NCBI RefSeq assembly: GCF_014203275.1
Contig: NZ_JACHIP010000003.1
Location: 682,001 to 746,000, forward strand
Origin: Granulicella aggregans
GTDB taxonomy: Bacteria; Acidobacteriota; Terriglobia; Terriglobales; Acidobacteriaceae
DNA length: 64,000 nucleotides
Direction: 5' to 3'
The notes beneath the pieces are model-generated. The model had not been told where the DNA came from. It was given only the letters and a program-made list of their open reading frames with translations, and searched no databases. Every line of letters starts with the position of its first letter. Position 1 is the stretch's first letter. Made by a program: the position numbers and the translations under genes. Of the stretch, positions 8,987 to 17,332 are shown piece after piece.

Positions 8987-9807
8987 TGCGAACTCCACGT
9001 CTTATCGGAAGCATTGCAAAGATGCTCGAGAGAGCACTCGGCGCAGCGCGGCTTGCGGGCAACGCAGACCTGCCTTCCGTGGTGGATCAACTCGTGCGAA
9101 AACTGTATCCACCGGTCCTGTGGAATGACCTTCATCAGGTTTTGCTCGACTTTTTCGGGAGTCGTGTTCTTCGTCAGCTCCAACCGCTTTGAGAGTCGCA
9201 GTACATGCGTATCCACGACGACGCCCACAGCAATTCCATAGAACGAGCCGAGCACGACATTGCCAGTCTTGCGCGCGACTCCGGGAAGACGGAGGATCTC
9301 TTCCATCGTCTGCGGAACCTGGCCTTTGAAGTCATTCACGACGACTTCGGAAGCGCCCTTGATCGACTTCGCCTTGTTGCGAAAGAAGCCTGTCGTGCGG
9401 ATGAGTTCTTCAAGCTCCGGCAGGGAAGCGGCGGCCATCGCCTTCGGGGTCGGGAAGGTCTTAAAGAGCGCGGGTGTGACCAGATTCACGCGCACGTCGG
9501 TGCATTGCGCGGAAAGGATCGTGGCAATCGTAAGCTCCCACGCATTGCGATGATTCAACGCGCACACGACACCGGGATAGGTCTTCCGCAACGCATCGAG
9601 AATCGCCGCTATGCGTTCCGGCGCAAGCGGCTTCTTCGTCTTCCCGGGTTTTACCTTAGGGGCAACTGGTTCAGACTTGGCGATAGACTTCGCCTTCTTC
9701 GCGGGCACGCCTTCAATCGCAAGTCTTCGCGCCGCCGCGCTAAGCTTCTGGGGCGGAGTCAGCGCAGCGGCGGCTTTCTTCTTTGCCTTCGGAATCGTGG
9801 CCGGCAT
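8983..9807 (-). CDS. nth: Endonuclease III (DNA glycosylase/AP lyase) with basic N-terminal extension
   Basis: Removes oxidised pyrimidines and cleaves abasic sites in base-excision repair. The 274-residue protein has the helix-hairpin-helix with catalytic lysine LPGVARKTGN (Lys180), the catalytic aspartate in VVVDTHVLR (Asp199) and the four iron-sulphur cysteines in a C-x6-C-x2-C-x5-C arrangement (248, 255, 258, 264). About 60 extra N-terminal residues rich in Lys, Ala and Pro precede the core, compared with the roughly 211-residue E. coli enzyme; such tails may add nonspecific DNA affinity. The start lies three bases after the stop of hemQ, so the two minus-strand genes are probably cotranscribed. 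Confidence 0.95.
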   Translation of the reverse strand: MPATIPKAKKKAAAALTPPQKLSAAARRLAIEGVPAKKAKSIAKSEPVAPKVKPGKTKKPLAPERIAAILDALRKTYPGVVCALNHRNAWELTIATILSAQCTDVRVNLVTPALFKTFPTPKAMAAASLPELEELIRTTGFFRNKAKSIKGASEVVVNDFKGQVPQTMEEILRLPGVARKTGNVVLGSFYGIAVGVVVDTHVLRLSKRLELTKNTTPEKVEQNLMKVIPQDRWIQFSHELIHHGRQVCVARKPRCAECSLEHLCNASDKTWSSH

Positions 9808-9810
9808 CAG

Positions 9811-10644
9811 CTATCCCAGCCGGTTCAGCATCTCTGAAGCAGGCAGCCGGACGCAGCTGAAGATCGGCGTGTCCTGCAGCGTGTAGAGGCTGATCTCCGT
9901 CTCGCGAAGCTGCTGTACCAGGTCAAGAAAATCTTCGGGAAAGTTGGTCTCGAAAGCCACAACAAACTCCTGATCATCGATGCCAAAGGAGTAGGTGGTG
10001 TTGAGCTTCACACGGGGATACATCAGACCAATGCGGATGTGTTCATCCATCAGGCGCTTGCGCTCCGCGGCCGTTAACAAGTACCACGGACGTGTCTTCC
10101 AGAACGGATAGATGAAGATGTACTTCTGGCCACCGGGGCGAATCGCGCCGCGGCCTTCGCCTTCGCTTTCATCCGGTCGATCGATCTGGTACTGCGAGCG
10201 CTTCGTCATGGCGAGGAAGTTGTGCGGCGACGTAAGGTATCCGCCAAGCTCCGTCCCCATCAACTCGCTTCGCATCTGATTCAACTCATCGACAGCGTAA
10301 CCGATGGACCAGACACACATATCCACGTCGCCGCGCGTTCCAATGGTGGAGTAGGTGAGCGAGAGAAACTCGCCCGGCTTGTTCCACTTCGCGATCACAG
10401 CGGCGAACTCCGCCTTCTGTATTGCCTTGGTCTCCTTCGGCAAACGACGCCACTCAGGCATCACCTTGTAGAAGCTGAAGCATACGATCTGTCGCTTTAC
10501 GGGCGGCTTCGATGGATCATGGGGTGCTGCACCATAGCTGCTCGCCGGACGGCCCGATGCTGCGGGCGTTGCCACCGCTGTTGCTGTTCCCACCGGTGCT
10601 TCTACGGTCCCGGATTCAACCGGAGAAATCACTGTCTCTGCCAT
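9811..10644 (-). CDS. hemQ: Chlorite dismutase-family coproheme decarboxylase
   Basis: A 277-residue chlorite-dismutase-like protein of the HemQ/ChdC type, which oxidatively decarboxylates coproheme III to heme b. The core starts after a roughly 50-residue Pro/Ala/Ser-rich N-terminus. Landmarks are CFSFYKVMPEWRRL, FLSLTYSTIGTRGDVD, the conserved IYPFWKTRPWYLL containing the expected Tyr and Lys, and the downstream His in MDEHIRIG. The ATG at 10644 is preferred over a frame extending 20 residues further. It lies among hemA, hemC and hemD, which supports a biosynthetic rather than chlorite-degrading role. Confidence 0.88.
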   Translation of the reverse strand: MAETVISPVESGTVEAPVGTATAVATPAASGRPASSYGAAPHDPSKPPVKRQIVCFSFYKVMPEWRRLPKETKAIQKAEFAAVIAKWNKPGEFLSLTYSTIGTRGDVDMCVWSIGYAVDELNQMRSELMGTELGGYLTSPHNFLAMTKRSQYQIDRPDESEGEGRGAIRPGGQKYIFIYPFWKTRPWYLLTAAERKRLMDEHIRIGLMYPRVKLNTTYSFGIDDQEFVVAFETNFPEDFLDLVQQLRETEISLYTLQDTPIFSCVRLPASEMLNRLG

Positions 10645-10700
10645 CGCTATCCTCTGTAGCAATGATAAAGGCTTCGGACGATCACCGCATCTGTTTACGA

Positions 10701-12101
10701 TCAACTAGCTTGAATAACAACAGCACTGGCTGGTTGAATTATGACGCTCTCGGCGGATAGAGGTATCGGCCAACCGGTCCATCGTCCCTGAGGATCGACC
10801 GCAGCGCCGCCGAAGGTAATACCCGTCGTGCTCTCAGGCGATGGGCCTCTGAGATAGAGCACTGTCAGCTTGCGAAGATTCAATTCCGAAAGAGAGAAGG
10901 GAAGGCTGGCGGTCGCGGATTTATTGATCAGGACCACACTGTGAAGTCGACCCGCGCGACCGAGCGTAAAGGAAGAGAGTTCGCGGTCGCTCGTTGCGTG
11001 GCTCATTGCGAGAACTTCGCGCGATTCAGCAACTGCGGTGGCAAATGCGAGCATGCCGTAGTATGGTGCACCTGCCGAGTTATGACCCGCGCCGTCATCC
11101 TGAATAGGCGAATAGGAGCTGACGAAGCCGAGTTGATTTACCCCAGTTTCAATATTCACCCCGGCACAGCCACAAGCAGCGAGCAGGAGCGTAAACTCAA
11201 GCGTCCATAAGGCCCCGGCGAGAGTGTCGCTGACGCCGGGCCGGCCTCCGCCGAAGAAAGAGTTGGTCTCGCACATTCGCCATGGAATGCCGCTCTTTTT
11301 TGACGCCTCACGTAGACGCTTGAGACGATCGATAAGCTCGAGATCGGTTTGGAGTAGTTGATCTTGTGTGCCGTGTCGCTGGTCTCCGCGATAGTAGTGT
11401 GTGGTGAGCAGTTGAACATCGCCGCGTGAGTCCGCTGCCATCTTCTCGACCCACTCGACCGAAGCGGCCGTATCCGGCGCGGCGAAGCAAAGCGTGGGGA
11501 CCGCGGCAAGAATCGCTGCACGCCAACGGCTGTATTCGGCGCGGTAGTTATCGTAAAGGTAGGGTGGCGTCCGAAGCGGGTGCTCGCCGCGGCTGTAGTT
11601 TTCAACTTCGTTGCCGAGTTCAATCGCGTTCAGGCGCGACCCGAGAATCTGCTGCACAACTTTGGCCTCGGCGACTGCGTCGTTGAGGGTGCCGCTACCG
11701 AAGTTGAGGCTCCAGATAGCTGTCCATCCCGTTGCATCAAGGAGAGTCCGAAGCTGAATAAGACTATCGCGCGTGATGACGGTATCTCTGGGCTGGGCCG
11801 AGCCGGGGCCGTGTGGAGAATAGCTCGTGAAGTCGGCCACGATGCCGCCAATGCGCAAAACTCCCTTCGGGCCGAGATTGCTGAGAAGATGGACGTATGC
11901 CGCATTTTTACCGGTCAACAAGTCGGCGCGACCGACCGAAGACATCTCGTAGCCGAGGCCGATGAAGTCGGACGGAATGCGTGCGAGCGGTCGACCGGAC
12001 GTTGCAGAGACTGGCTCCGCAATCGCCAGCCGATTGCACTTCAAAGCAATGAGCGCGGATGAAGCAAGGGCGGATCGAAGAAGGCTGCGACGGGTGGTCA
12101 T
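10701..12101 (-). CDS. Secreted GH79-like glycoside hydrolase (heparanase/beta-glucuronidase type)
   Basis: A 466-residue protein beginning TTRRSLLRSALASSALIAL, a twin-arginine-like export signal. The barrel carries SDFIGLGYEMSS near 44, LRIGGIVADF near 82, the acid/base glutamate in IELGNEVENY (Glu165), HYYRGD, and a candidate nucleophile in RMCETNSFFGGG (Glu279); the C-terminus is a beta-sandwich ending in a VVIQAS strand. This layout is that of GH79, acting on beta-glucuronides or 4-O-methyl-glucuronides. The ATG at 12101 is chosen because it begins the export signal. It sits 56 bases upstream of hemQ. Confidence 0.78.
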   Translation of the reverse strand: MTTRRSLLRSALASSALIALKCNRLAIAEPVSATSGRPLARIPSDFIGLGYEMSSVGRADLLTGKNAAYVHLLSNLGPKGVLRIGGIVADFTSYSPHGPGSAQPRDTVITRDSLIQLRTLLDATGWTAIWSLNFGSGTLNDAVAEAKVVQQILGSRLNAIELGNEVENYSRGEHPLRTPPYLYDNYRAEYSRWRAAILAAVPTLCFAAPDTAASVEWVEKMAADSRGDVQLLTTHYYRGDQRHGTQDQLLQTDLELIDRLKRLREASKKSGIPWRMCETNSFFGGGRPGVSDTLAGALWTLEFTLLLAACGCAGVNIETGVNQLGFVSSYSPIQDDGAGHNSAGAPYYGMLAFATAVAESREVLAMSHATSDRELSSFTLGRAGRLHSVVLINKSATASLPFSLSELNLRKLTVLYLRGPSPESTTGITFGGAAVDPQGRWTGWPIPLSAESVIIQPASAVVIQAS

Positions 12102-12207
12102 GGGCTTCCTGATAGATCTGGCTGAGTTTATATCTTTGCGGCATGTGCCATAGGCCGGATATCCGAATTGATCTTGAGAAAACTCTGATCCGATATACTT
12201 CTGGGCA

Positions 12208-12834
12208 ATGTCAGAGAAAATTCTTGCACTCCTTGTCGCCTTCATCTCCACGGGCGGCTACGCCAGCGTCGCTCTGCTTATGGCCATCCAGTCGGCCTGC
12301 ATTCCGATCCCTTCGGAAGTGATCATGCCGTTCGCTGGCTTCGTCCTGGCACACAACCAGTTACAACTGGTGCTCCTGGCGACGGTGGCCTCTCTGGCCT
12401 CGAATATTGGCTCGATCCCCGCATACTGGGTTGGCGCGTGGGGTGGCCGACCGATGGTCGAGCGCTTCGGCGGCTATGTCCTGCTCAGCCGGCACGATCT
12501 CGATCGGGTGGACTACTTCTTCAACAAGTATGGCTCCATCACGGTGCTCATCGGTCGCATGCTGCCGATTGTCCGCACCTTCATCGCTCTGCCCGCCGGC
12601 GTAGCCAAGATGAACCAGGTTCGCTTTCACATCTACACCTTCATCGGATCGTGGCCCTGGTGCTACGCACTGGCCTACGTGGGCATGAAGCTGGGGGCGA
12701 CGTGGAACTCGAACCCGGAGTTCAAGGCGTTCTTCCATAAATTTCATCTCGGCGTTGAGGCTGTCTTACTGGTTGGAATCGTATGGTTTGTGTGGACTCA
12801 TTGGAAAAATCGCATCCGCTTCGAGGCTGCCTGA
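12208..12834 (+). CDS. DedA-family membrane protein
   Basis: A 208-residue integral membrane protein of the DedA/SNARE-associated family, homologous to undecaprenyl-phosphate flippase candidates UptA and to YqjA/YghB. It shows the re-entrant loop IPIPSEVIMPFAGF near 32-45 and the signature GRMLPIVRTFIALPAG near 115-130, plus four to five hydrophobic helices. It is divergent from the GH79-like gene and followed by a hairpin terminator. Which member of the family it corresponds to cannot be told. Confidence 0.9.
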   Translation: MSEKILALLVAFISTGGYASVALLMAIQSACIPIPSEVIMPFAGFVLAHNQLQLVLLATVASLASNIGSIPAYWVGAWGGRPMVERFGGYVLLSRHDLDRVDYFFNKYGSITVLIGRMLPIVRTFIALPAGVAKMNQVRFHIYTFIGSWPWCYALAYVGMKLGATWNSNPEFKAFFHKFHLGVEAVLLVGIVWFVWTHWKNRIRFEAA

Positions 12835-12855
12835 GAGTCGTTCGAAACTAGTCTG

Positions 12856-12904
12856 AGAGAGCCCCTGAAGCGCAAACGTAGTTTCGCGTTTCGGGGGCTC
12901 TTTG
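12856..12904 (+). terminator. Rho-independent terminator after the dedA-like gene
   Basis: AGAGCCCC (12858-12865) pairs with GGGGCTCT (12894-12901), extended by an imperfect inner stem of GAAGCGCAAAC against GTTTCGCGTTTC, and is followed by TTT. The rest of 12835-13125, up to the inositol-phosphate synthase start, shows no convincing gene. Confidence 0.75.
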
Positions 12905-13125
12905 TCGTCGCCGCACGAAACATCCGGGCGTGGCCGTAAGGCGCACAAATCACTTGCTATGAACCCCTTACGTAAAGCCTTCAGCAGCGCTCGACGTGCT
13001 CTTAAGTCCTTCGTTAGCGATAACTTAGCCACTCTTTGCCATGTTTGCTGCACCCCTTCCAATGGGCAATACTGAGGTGTCCGGCAGTAACGGAACTATC
13101 GACCAAAAGAAGGGTATCGCCAAGC

Positions 13126-14466
13126 ATGTCAACACCCGGCGCCGCAACGCAAGACGCGGCCAGCATCAAGCCCGCAACTGGAAAACTCGGCATCATGATC
13201 CCCGGCATGGGAGCCGTCGCTACAACTCTTATCGCCGGCGTGGAAGCTGTCCGCCGCGGCCTCGCCAAGCCGATCGGATCAACCACGCAAATGGGCACCA
13301 TCCGGCTCGGCAAGCGCACCGATGGTCGCAGCCCGCTCATCAAGGACTTCGCCCCGATTGCCCAGCTCGACGACCTAGTCTTCACCGGGTGGGACATCTT
13401 TGGCGGCAACCTCTACGACGCCGCAAAGACCGCACAGGTCCTCGACCGCGATCAACTTGAGTCGATCCGCCCCTATCTCGAATCCATCGAGCCCATACCA
13501 GCCGTCTTCGACCAGCACTACGTCAAGCGCCTTACCGCGAAGAAGGCCAAAACCGGCAAGAACAAGTGCGACCTCGCCAACCAGATCCGCAACGACATTG
13601 CGGAGTTCAAGACCAAGACCGATCGCCAGGTGATGATCTGGTGCGGTTCCACCGAGATCTTCCTCGAGCAGGCGGCGGTCCATCAAACGCTTGAAGCGTT
13701 CGAGAAGGGCCTCGTCGACGACGACCCAGGCATCACGCCCTCGATGATGTACGCCTGGGCCGCGCTCAAGGAAGGCATTCCCTTCGCCAATGGCGCGCCA
13801 AACCTGACCGTCGATGTCCCGGCACTGGTTGAGCTCTCAAAGAAGATGAACGCGCCCATCTGCGGCAAGGACTTCAAGACCGGCCAGACCTTCATCAAGA
13901 CTGTTCTCGCCCCGGCGTTCAAGACGCGTCTGCTGGGCATCTCTGGCTGGTATTCGACCAACATCCTCGGCAATCGCGACGGCGAGGTCCTCGACGACCC
14001 CGAGAGCTTCAAGACCAAGGAAGAGTCGAAGCTCGGCGTGCTGGACTACATCCTCCAGCCGGAGCTTCATCCCGACCTCTACAAGGACATTTACCATAAA
14101 GTTCGCATCAACTATTACCCACCACGCGGAGATAACAAAGAAGGTTGGGACAACATCGACATCTTCGGCTGGCTCGGCTACCCGATGCAGCTCAAGGTCG
14201 ACTTCCTCTGCCGCGACTCCATCCTCGCAGCTCCGCTGGCTCTCGACCTCTGCCTCTTCCTCGACCTCGCCTCCCGCACACCTTCTCTGCGCGGCCTCGG
14301 CATCCAGGAGTGGCTGAGCTTCTACTTCAAGGCCCCGCAGACCGCCCCCGGCGTGTATCCGGAACACGATCTCTTCATCCAGCAGATGAAGCTGAAGAAC
14401 ACACTCCGCCACATCATGGGCGAGGACCTCATCACCCACCTCGGCCTTGAATACTATGGCGAGTAG
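13126..14466 (+). CDS. Inositol-3-phosphate synthase
   Basis: Converts glucose-6-phosphate to myo-inositol-3-phosphate with NAD as internal redox cofactor; this feeds phosphatidylinositol-type lipids or inositol-containing solutes. The 446-residue protein has the NAD-binding IMIPGMGAVATTLIAG near 24, FTGWDIFGGNLYDAA, the active-site region GKDFKTGQTFIKTVLAPAF, and the C-terminal LDLCLFLDLA. The frame is open for 30 more codons upstream, but the ATG at 13126 has an AGAAGGG ribosome-binding site and removes an unlikely leader. A strong terminator follows the stop. Confidence 0.9.
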   Translation: MSTPGAATQDAASIKPATGKLGIMIPGMGAVATTLIAGVEAVRRGLAKPIGSTTQMGTIRLGKRTDGRSPLIKDFAPIAQLDDLVFTGWDIFGGNLYDAAKTAQVLDRDQLESIRPYLESIEPIPAVFDQHYVKRLTAKKAKTGKNKCDLANQIRNDIAEFKTKTDRQVMIWCGSTEIFLEQAAVHQTLEAFEKGLVDDDPGITPSMMYAWAALKEGIPFANGAPNLTVDVPALVELSKKMNAPICGKDFKTGQTFIKTVLAPAFKTRLLGISGWYSTNILGNRDGEVLDDPESFKTKEESKLGVLDYILQPELHPDLYKDIYHKVRINYYPPRGDNKEGWDNIDIFGWLGYPMQLKVDFLCRDSILAAPLALDLCLFLDLASRTPSLRGLGIQEWLSFYFKAPQTAPGVYPEHDLFIQQMKLKNTLRHIMGEDLITHLGLEYYGE

Positions 14467-14486
14467 TCATCGCTCTCGCAAAGCCG

Positions 14487-14526
14487 GAACGCCCACTCTT
14501 TCCCAAGGGTGGGCGTTCACTTTTTG
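14487..14526 (+). terminator. Rho-independent terminator after inositol-3-phosphate synthase
   Basis: Perfect 10-bp stem GAACGCCCAC (14487-14496) with GTGGGCGTTC (14509-14518), followed by a run of T at 14521-14525. Confidence 0.9.
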
Positions 14527-14573
14527 TTGATGAGTTGGCCAAAGAGCACTACCATCTCTCGCAGGAGGACTCC

Positions 14574-14861
14574 ATGTTTCCCTGCGCGACCAACAAGCTC
14601 GAACACACAAAGCGCGTGATCGAAGCGATTGACGCGGACCTCAGGCAGTCCAGCTTCCGGAACGTCAATCTATCCGACGCCCTGCTGGACGATGTGAATC
14701 TCACGCGAGTCTCTATCCACAACGCGAACATGTCGCACCTGACAATTCGTGACGCGTGCCTACAGGGCATGTCCATCGCCGACTGCAGCACCGCAGGCGC
14801 GACGATCAACGGCATCCTCGTCGACGATCTTCTCGCGGCCTACAACGCCGCGAAGAGCTGA
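14574..14861 (+). CDS. Small pentapeptide-repeat-like protein (95 aa)
   Basis: The middle of the protein, roughly residues 28-75, follows the A(D/N)LxX pentapeptide pattern (for example SSFRN, VNLSD, ALLDD, VNLTR, NANMS, ACLQG), expected to form a short right-handed beta-helix. An AGGAGG ribosome-binding site at 14564-14569 fixes the ATG at 14574; a TTG at 14535 would add 13 residues but lies beside the preceding terminator. Function unknown; small repeat proteins of this kind are usually binding modules. Confidence 0.75.
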   Translation: MFPCATNKLEHTKRVIEAIDADLRQSSFRNVNLSDALLDDVNLTRVSIHNANMSHLTIRDACLQGMSIADCSTAGATINGILVDDLLAAYNAAKS

Positions 14862-14862
14862 C

Positions 14863-16053
14863 CTACTTCGCAGCCTCCTGACGCAGTGCGGCGGGAACTA
14901 ACTCGGTCGAAAATGCCTTCGAATCTTGGGTGAGATAGAACGTCTGGATTGCAGGAAACTGCTGCTCCACGAGAATCAGCGTCCTGAAGTCGAAGCTCTG
15001 TACGTCTGAGCGCGCCTCCATATGGTTCCGCGTGATCGCTCCGCACAGCGTGTCGACAAACTCCTGCGGGCTGACCGTGTGGTTCTGTAGCATCTCTGCG
15101 GGAATCTTCAGCTTTGGATCCATCTGCGGAACGTAGTCCGGCAAAATCTTAGTCTCAAGATTGAAGTGCACCCGTTCTCCGGCCTTCGCCCGTTCCGCAG
15201 CACGCGGAGTCGTCTTGCCCGTGCCGTTGCGGTAGTAATCCGTATAGAACGCCGTGAAGCGAAATAGCTGTTCCGCGTAGGTAGGCACGTAGGGACTGAT
15301 GAGGTGCTCCTGTGCGGCGAAGGCGACCGCTACCGGAGACAGTGCGAGCTCATTCACCTGGTTCGGGAATTGGTTCGGACCGTGGTGCAGCTTATCGCAG
15401 ATCAGCGTCGCCTGTGCATCGTGGCTCGAAATGTCGCGAAGATAGATCCGGTTCTCCATCGTGTAAGGTGAGCCGTCCGCCTTGCGGCACGACTGCGGAT
15501 TGAAGAACTGGTCATGCCAGATCATCGAAACACGGTCAGTCGTAACTCCGGTATCGGTCTCAATCGTGTCGATCAGGTTATCCAAGCCAGACTCGAAAGC
15601 GGGCAGAGTGTTCTCGGGTCTCAAACCACGGCCGCCACGATGGCCCGATACGTTGAAGTCCTTGAGCTTCGCCGCCATCTGCGGCGAGGACGCGCGCTCC
15701 TCCGCAACCACCTTCTGCAGCAGGTCTGGGCGGTCAGAGATCAGGCCGTCGACTCCGGTACGAATCACGGCGCGCATCTTCTCTGGGTCGTTCGTAGTCC
15801 ACGGGACAACCTTGATGCCGAGCTTCTGGAGCGCCGCAACTGGAACCGAACCGTCGATAACTGTGTAATCGAGCGGTGACAGCGCGGGGATAGTGGAAGC
15901 GTGGCTGGCCTTGGCGTGCGCCGCCGCACTCTTCATGAGTTGCTGATACGGATTCTCACCTTGCGCTGGCTGCTGGGCACCGGCCAGGCTGGGTGCAAGG
16001 GCAACAAACAAAGCGGCGGAGTTCCGCAGGGCGAACAAGGCTTTAGAGGACAT
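14863..16053 (-). CDS. Secreted glycerophosphodiester phosphodiesterase-family protein with rearranged domain order
   Basis: A 396-residue protein with a signal peptide ending SLAGAQQ (about 1-28). The metal/active-site motifs of GDPD are present: SGHRGGRGLRPENT (His138-Arg139, Glu147), IETDTGVTTDR (Glu165, Asp167) and WHD (His180-Asp181). Unusually, the segment VVPWTTNDPEKM...GVDGLISDRPDLL (about 82-112), which matches the extreme C-terminus of normal GDPDs, lies before the catalytic start, and the protein ends soon after SFDFRTLILVEQQFPAI without a second copy. The barrel therefore looks circularly permuted. Expected reaction is hydrolysis of glycerophosphodiesters in the periplasm. It is convergent with the pentapeptide gene, one base apart. 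Confidence 0.78.
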   Translation of the reverse strand: MSSKALFALRNSAALFVALAPSLAGAQQPAQGENPYQQLMKSAAAHAKASHASTIPALSPLDYTVIDGSVPVAALQKLGIKVVPWTTNDPEKMRAVIRTGVDGLISDRPDLLQKVVAEERASSPQMAAKLKDFNVSGHRGGRGLRPENTLPAFESGLDNLIDTIETDTGVTTDRVSMIWHDQFFNPQSCRKADGSPYTMENRIYLRDISSHDAQATLICDKLHHGPNQFPNQVNELALSPVAVAFAAQEHLISPYVPTYAEQLFRFTAFYTDYYRNGTGKTTPRAAERAKAGERVHFNLETKILPDYVPQMDPKLKIPAEMLQNHTVSPQEFVDTLCGAITRNHMEARSDVQSFDFRTLILVEQQFPAIQTFYLTQDSKAFSTELVPAALRQEAAK

Positions 16054-16151
16054 CGCTCGATCGTCATGGATTCCGGTTACAAGACGATGAACGACCTCCG
16101 TCGGCCTCGTCCCATTCCGCGAGAAGAGCATAAACTTGAGAGAGTCGAAGA

Positions 16152-17216
16152 ATGAGCGCTTCGACAGACGCAGGAGAGATGAATTTGCCGTTGCCGCAGA
16201 ACGAGACCCGCACCGAATCCAGGCATCACCGATCCATTCAACTTGCCGTGGTCACCGCGTCTCTGATCTGGTTTGCCGCGGCTAACCAGATTGCCACCCA
16301 AGCCGCGAGGGGACTGGCCGTGCGTCTGAATCTGAGCGACGGGTATCAACTCCTTCAATCAATCTTCCTGCTCTTCCTACTCGTTGTCGGTACGATGTTT
16401 CTCCAGTCGATCTTCTCGGGCGGAACTCCCGTTCGCCGACTGATTGGACTGCCGCGCCGCCCCTCATCACGCAAGGAATTCGCGACCGGAGCCGCGATCG
16501 GTTGGGGCGTCGTCCTGCTGGCCGTGCTCCCACAGGCTTTCTTCGGAGCCTTGTACGTACGCTTCTGGATCGCGCCGCGTTCGCTCTATCTGCTGGTCCT
16601 GAACCTCATAACCGTCGCCATGCTTGCTCTTGCGTCAGAGATCGGATTCCGCGGCTTCGCCTTCCGCCGCTTGATCGAAGCCCTCGGCCCGGCATGGGCA
16701 ACAGTTATGATTTCACTGCTCTTCGGGCTCATCGGTAGCTTCAGCCGTGATTCCACAATCCTGAGCGTTATCGCGTGGACGATCTTTGGAGTCTGCCTCT
16801 GCCTTGCATGGCTGCGAACCCACGGCCTCTGGCTCGGCTGGGGGCTTCACTTTGCGTGGATCGCCAGTCTTGGCATCCTGTTTGGCCTGCCGGTCAATGG
16901 CATCGATAATCTCGCATCGCTCGTGGAGTCACGTGCAATTGGTCGTGCCTGGCTGACCGGCGGAGCCTACGGCATCGAAGCCGCTCCGTGGACGCTCATT
17001 CCGCTGGCCGCAGCCATCGCCGCAGTGGTTCTCGTCAGCAGCGACTGGGCATGGGACTACACGCGCAAACCGCTGGTCCCTGCCGGGTACGCGATGGATG
17101 TTCCTCCACCTGCCGCTCACACCGAGATGGAGCGGGCTATTCCACCAGCACCTCCCGCGTTAGTACAGATTCTGCCCACAACCCCGCAGTCCAGATCGGT
17201 CGAGCCGGAACGCTAG
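16152..17216 (+). CDS. CPBP-family (Abi/Rce1-like) intramembrane protein
   Basis: A 354-residue protein with about eight membrane segments between residues 30 and 300 and a proline-rich soluble tail. The CPBP core is recognisable by ASEIGFRGFAFRRL, equivalent to the EExxxR motif, and GWGLHFAWIA, carrying the second-motif histidine. The first glutamate of EExxxR is serine here, so proteolytic activity is doubtful. CPBP proteins act as CAAX-type or bacteriocin-immunity proteases or as inactive scaffolds. It is divergent from the GDPD gene with about 100 bases between. Confidence 0.75.
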   Translation: MSASTDAGEMNLPLPQNETRTESRHHRSIQLAVVTASLIWFAAANQIATQAARGLAVRLNLSDGYQLLQSIFLLFLLVVGTMFLQSIFSGGTPVRRLIGLPRRPSSRKEFATGAAIGWGVVLLAVLPQAFFGALYVRFWIAPRSLYLLVLNLITVAMLALASEIGFRGFAFRRLIEALGPAWATVMISLLFGLIGSFSRDSTILSVIAWTIFGVCLCLAWLRTHGLWLGWGLHFAWIASLGILFGLPVNGIDNLASLVESRAIGRAWLTGGAYGIEAAPWTLIPLAAAIAAVVLVSSDWAWDYTRKPLVPAGYAMDVPPPAAHTEMERAIPPAPPALVQILPTTPQSRSVEPER

Positions 17217-17332
17217 TTCCACTACCGTTGAAAGCGCGGTGTCAAAATTGAACCCCCCGGCCGCTACGCCTGCGCAATTGACTTGTCAAACCTCCCGGAT
17301 GAGCGGAGAATCACTTGCATCTGAGGTGCAAC

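Noticed and set aside
9205..9837. 210-codon plus-strand frame across nth
   Set aside because: Antisense to a strongly supported endonuclease III gene with all catalytic residues; no start signal.
13837..14439. Long minus-strand frame inside inositol-3-phosphate synthase
   Set aside because: Antisense reading of a clear gene; long antisense frames are a by-product of its GC-rich third codon positions.
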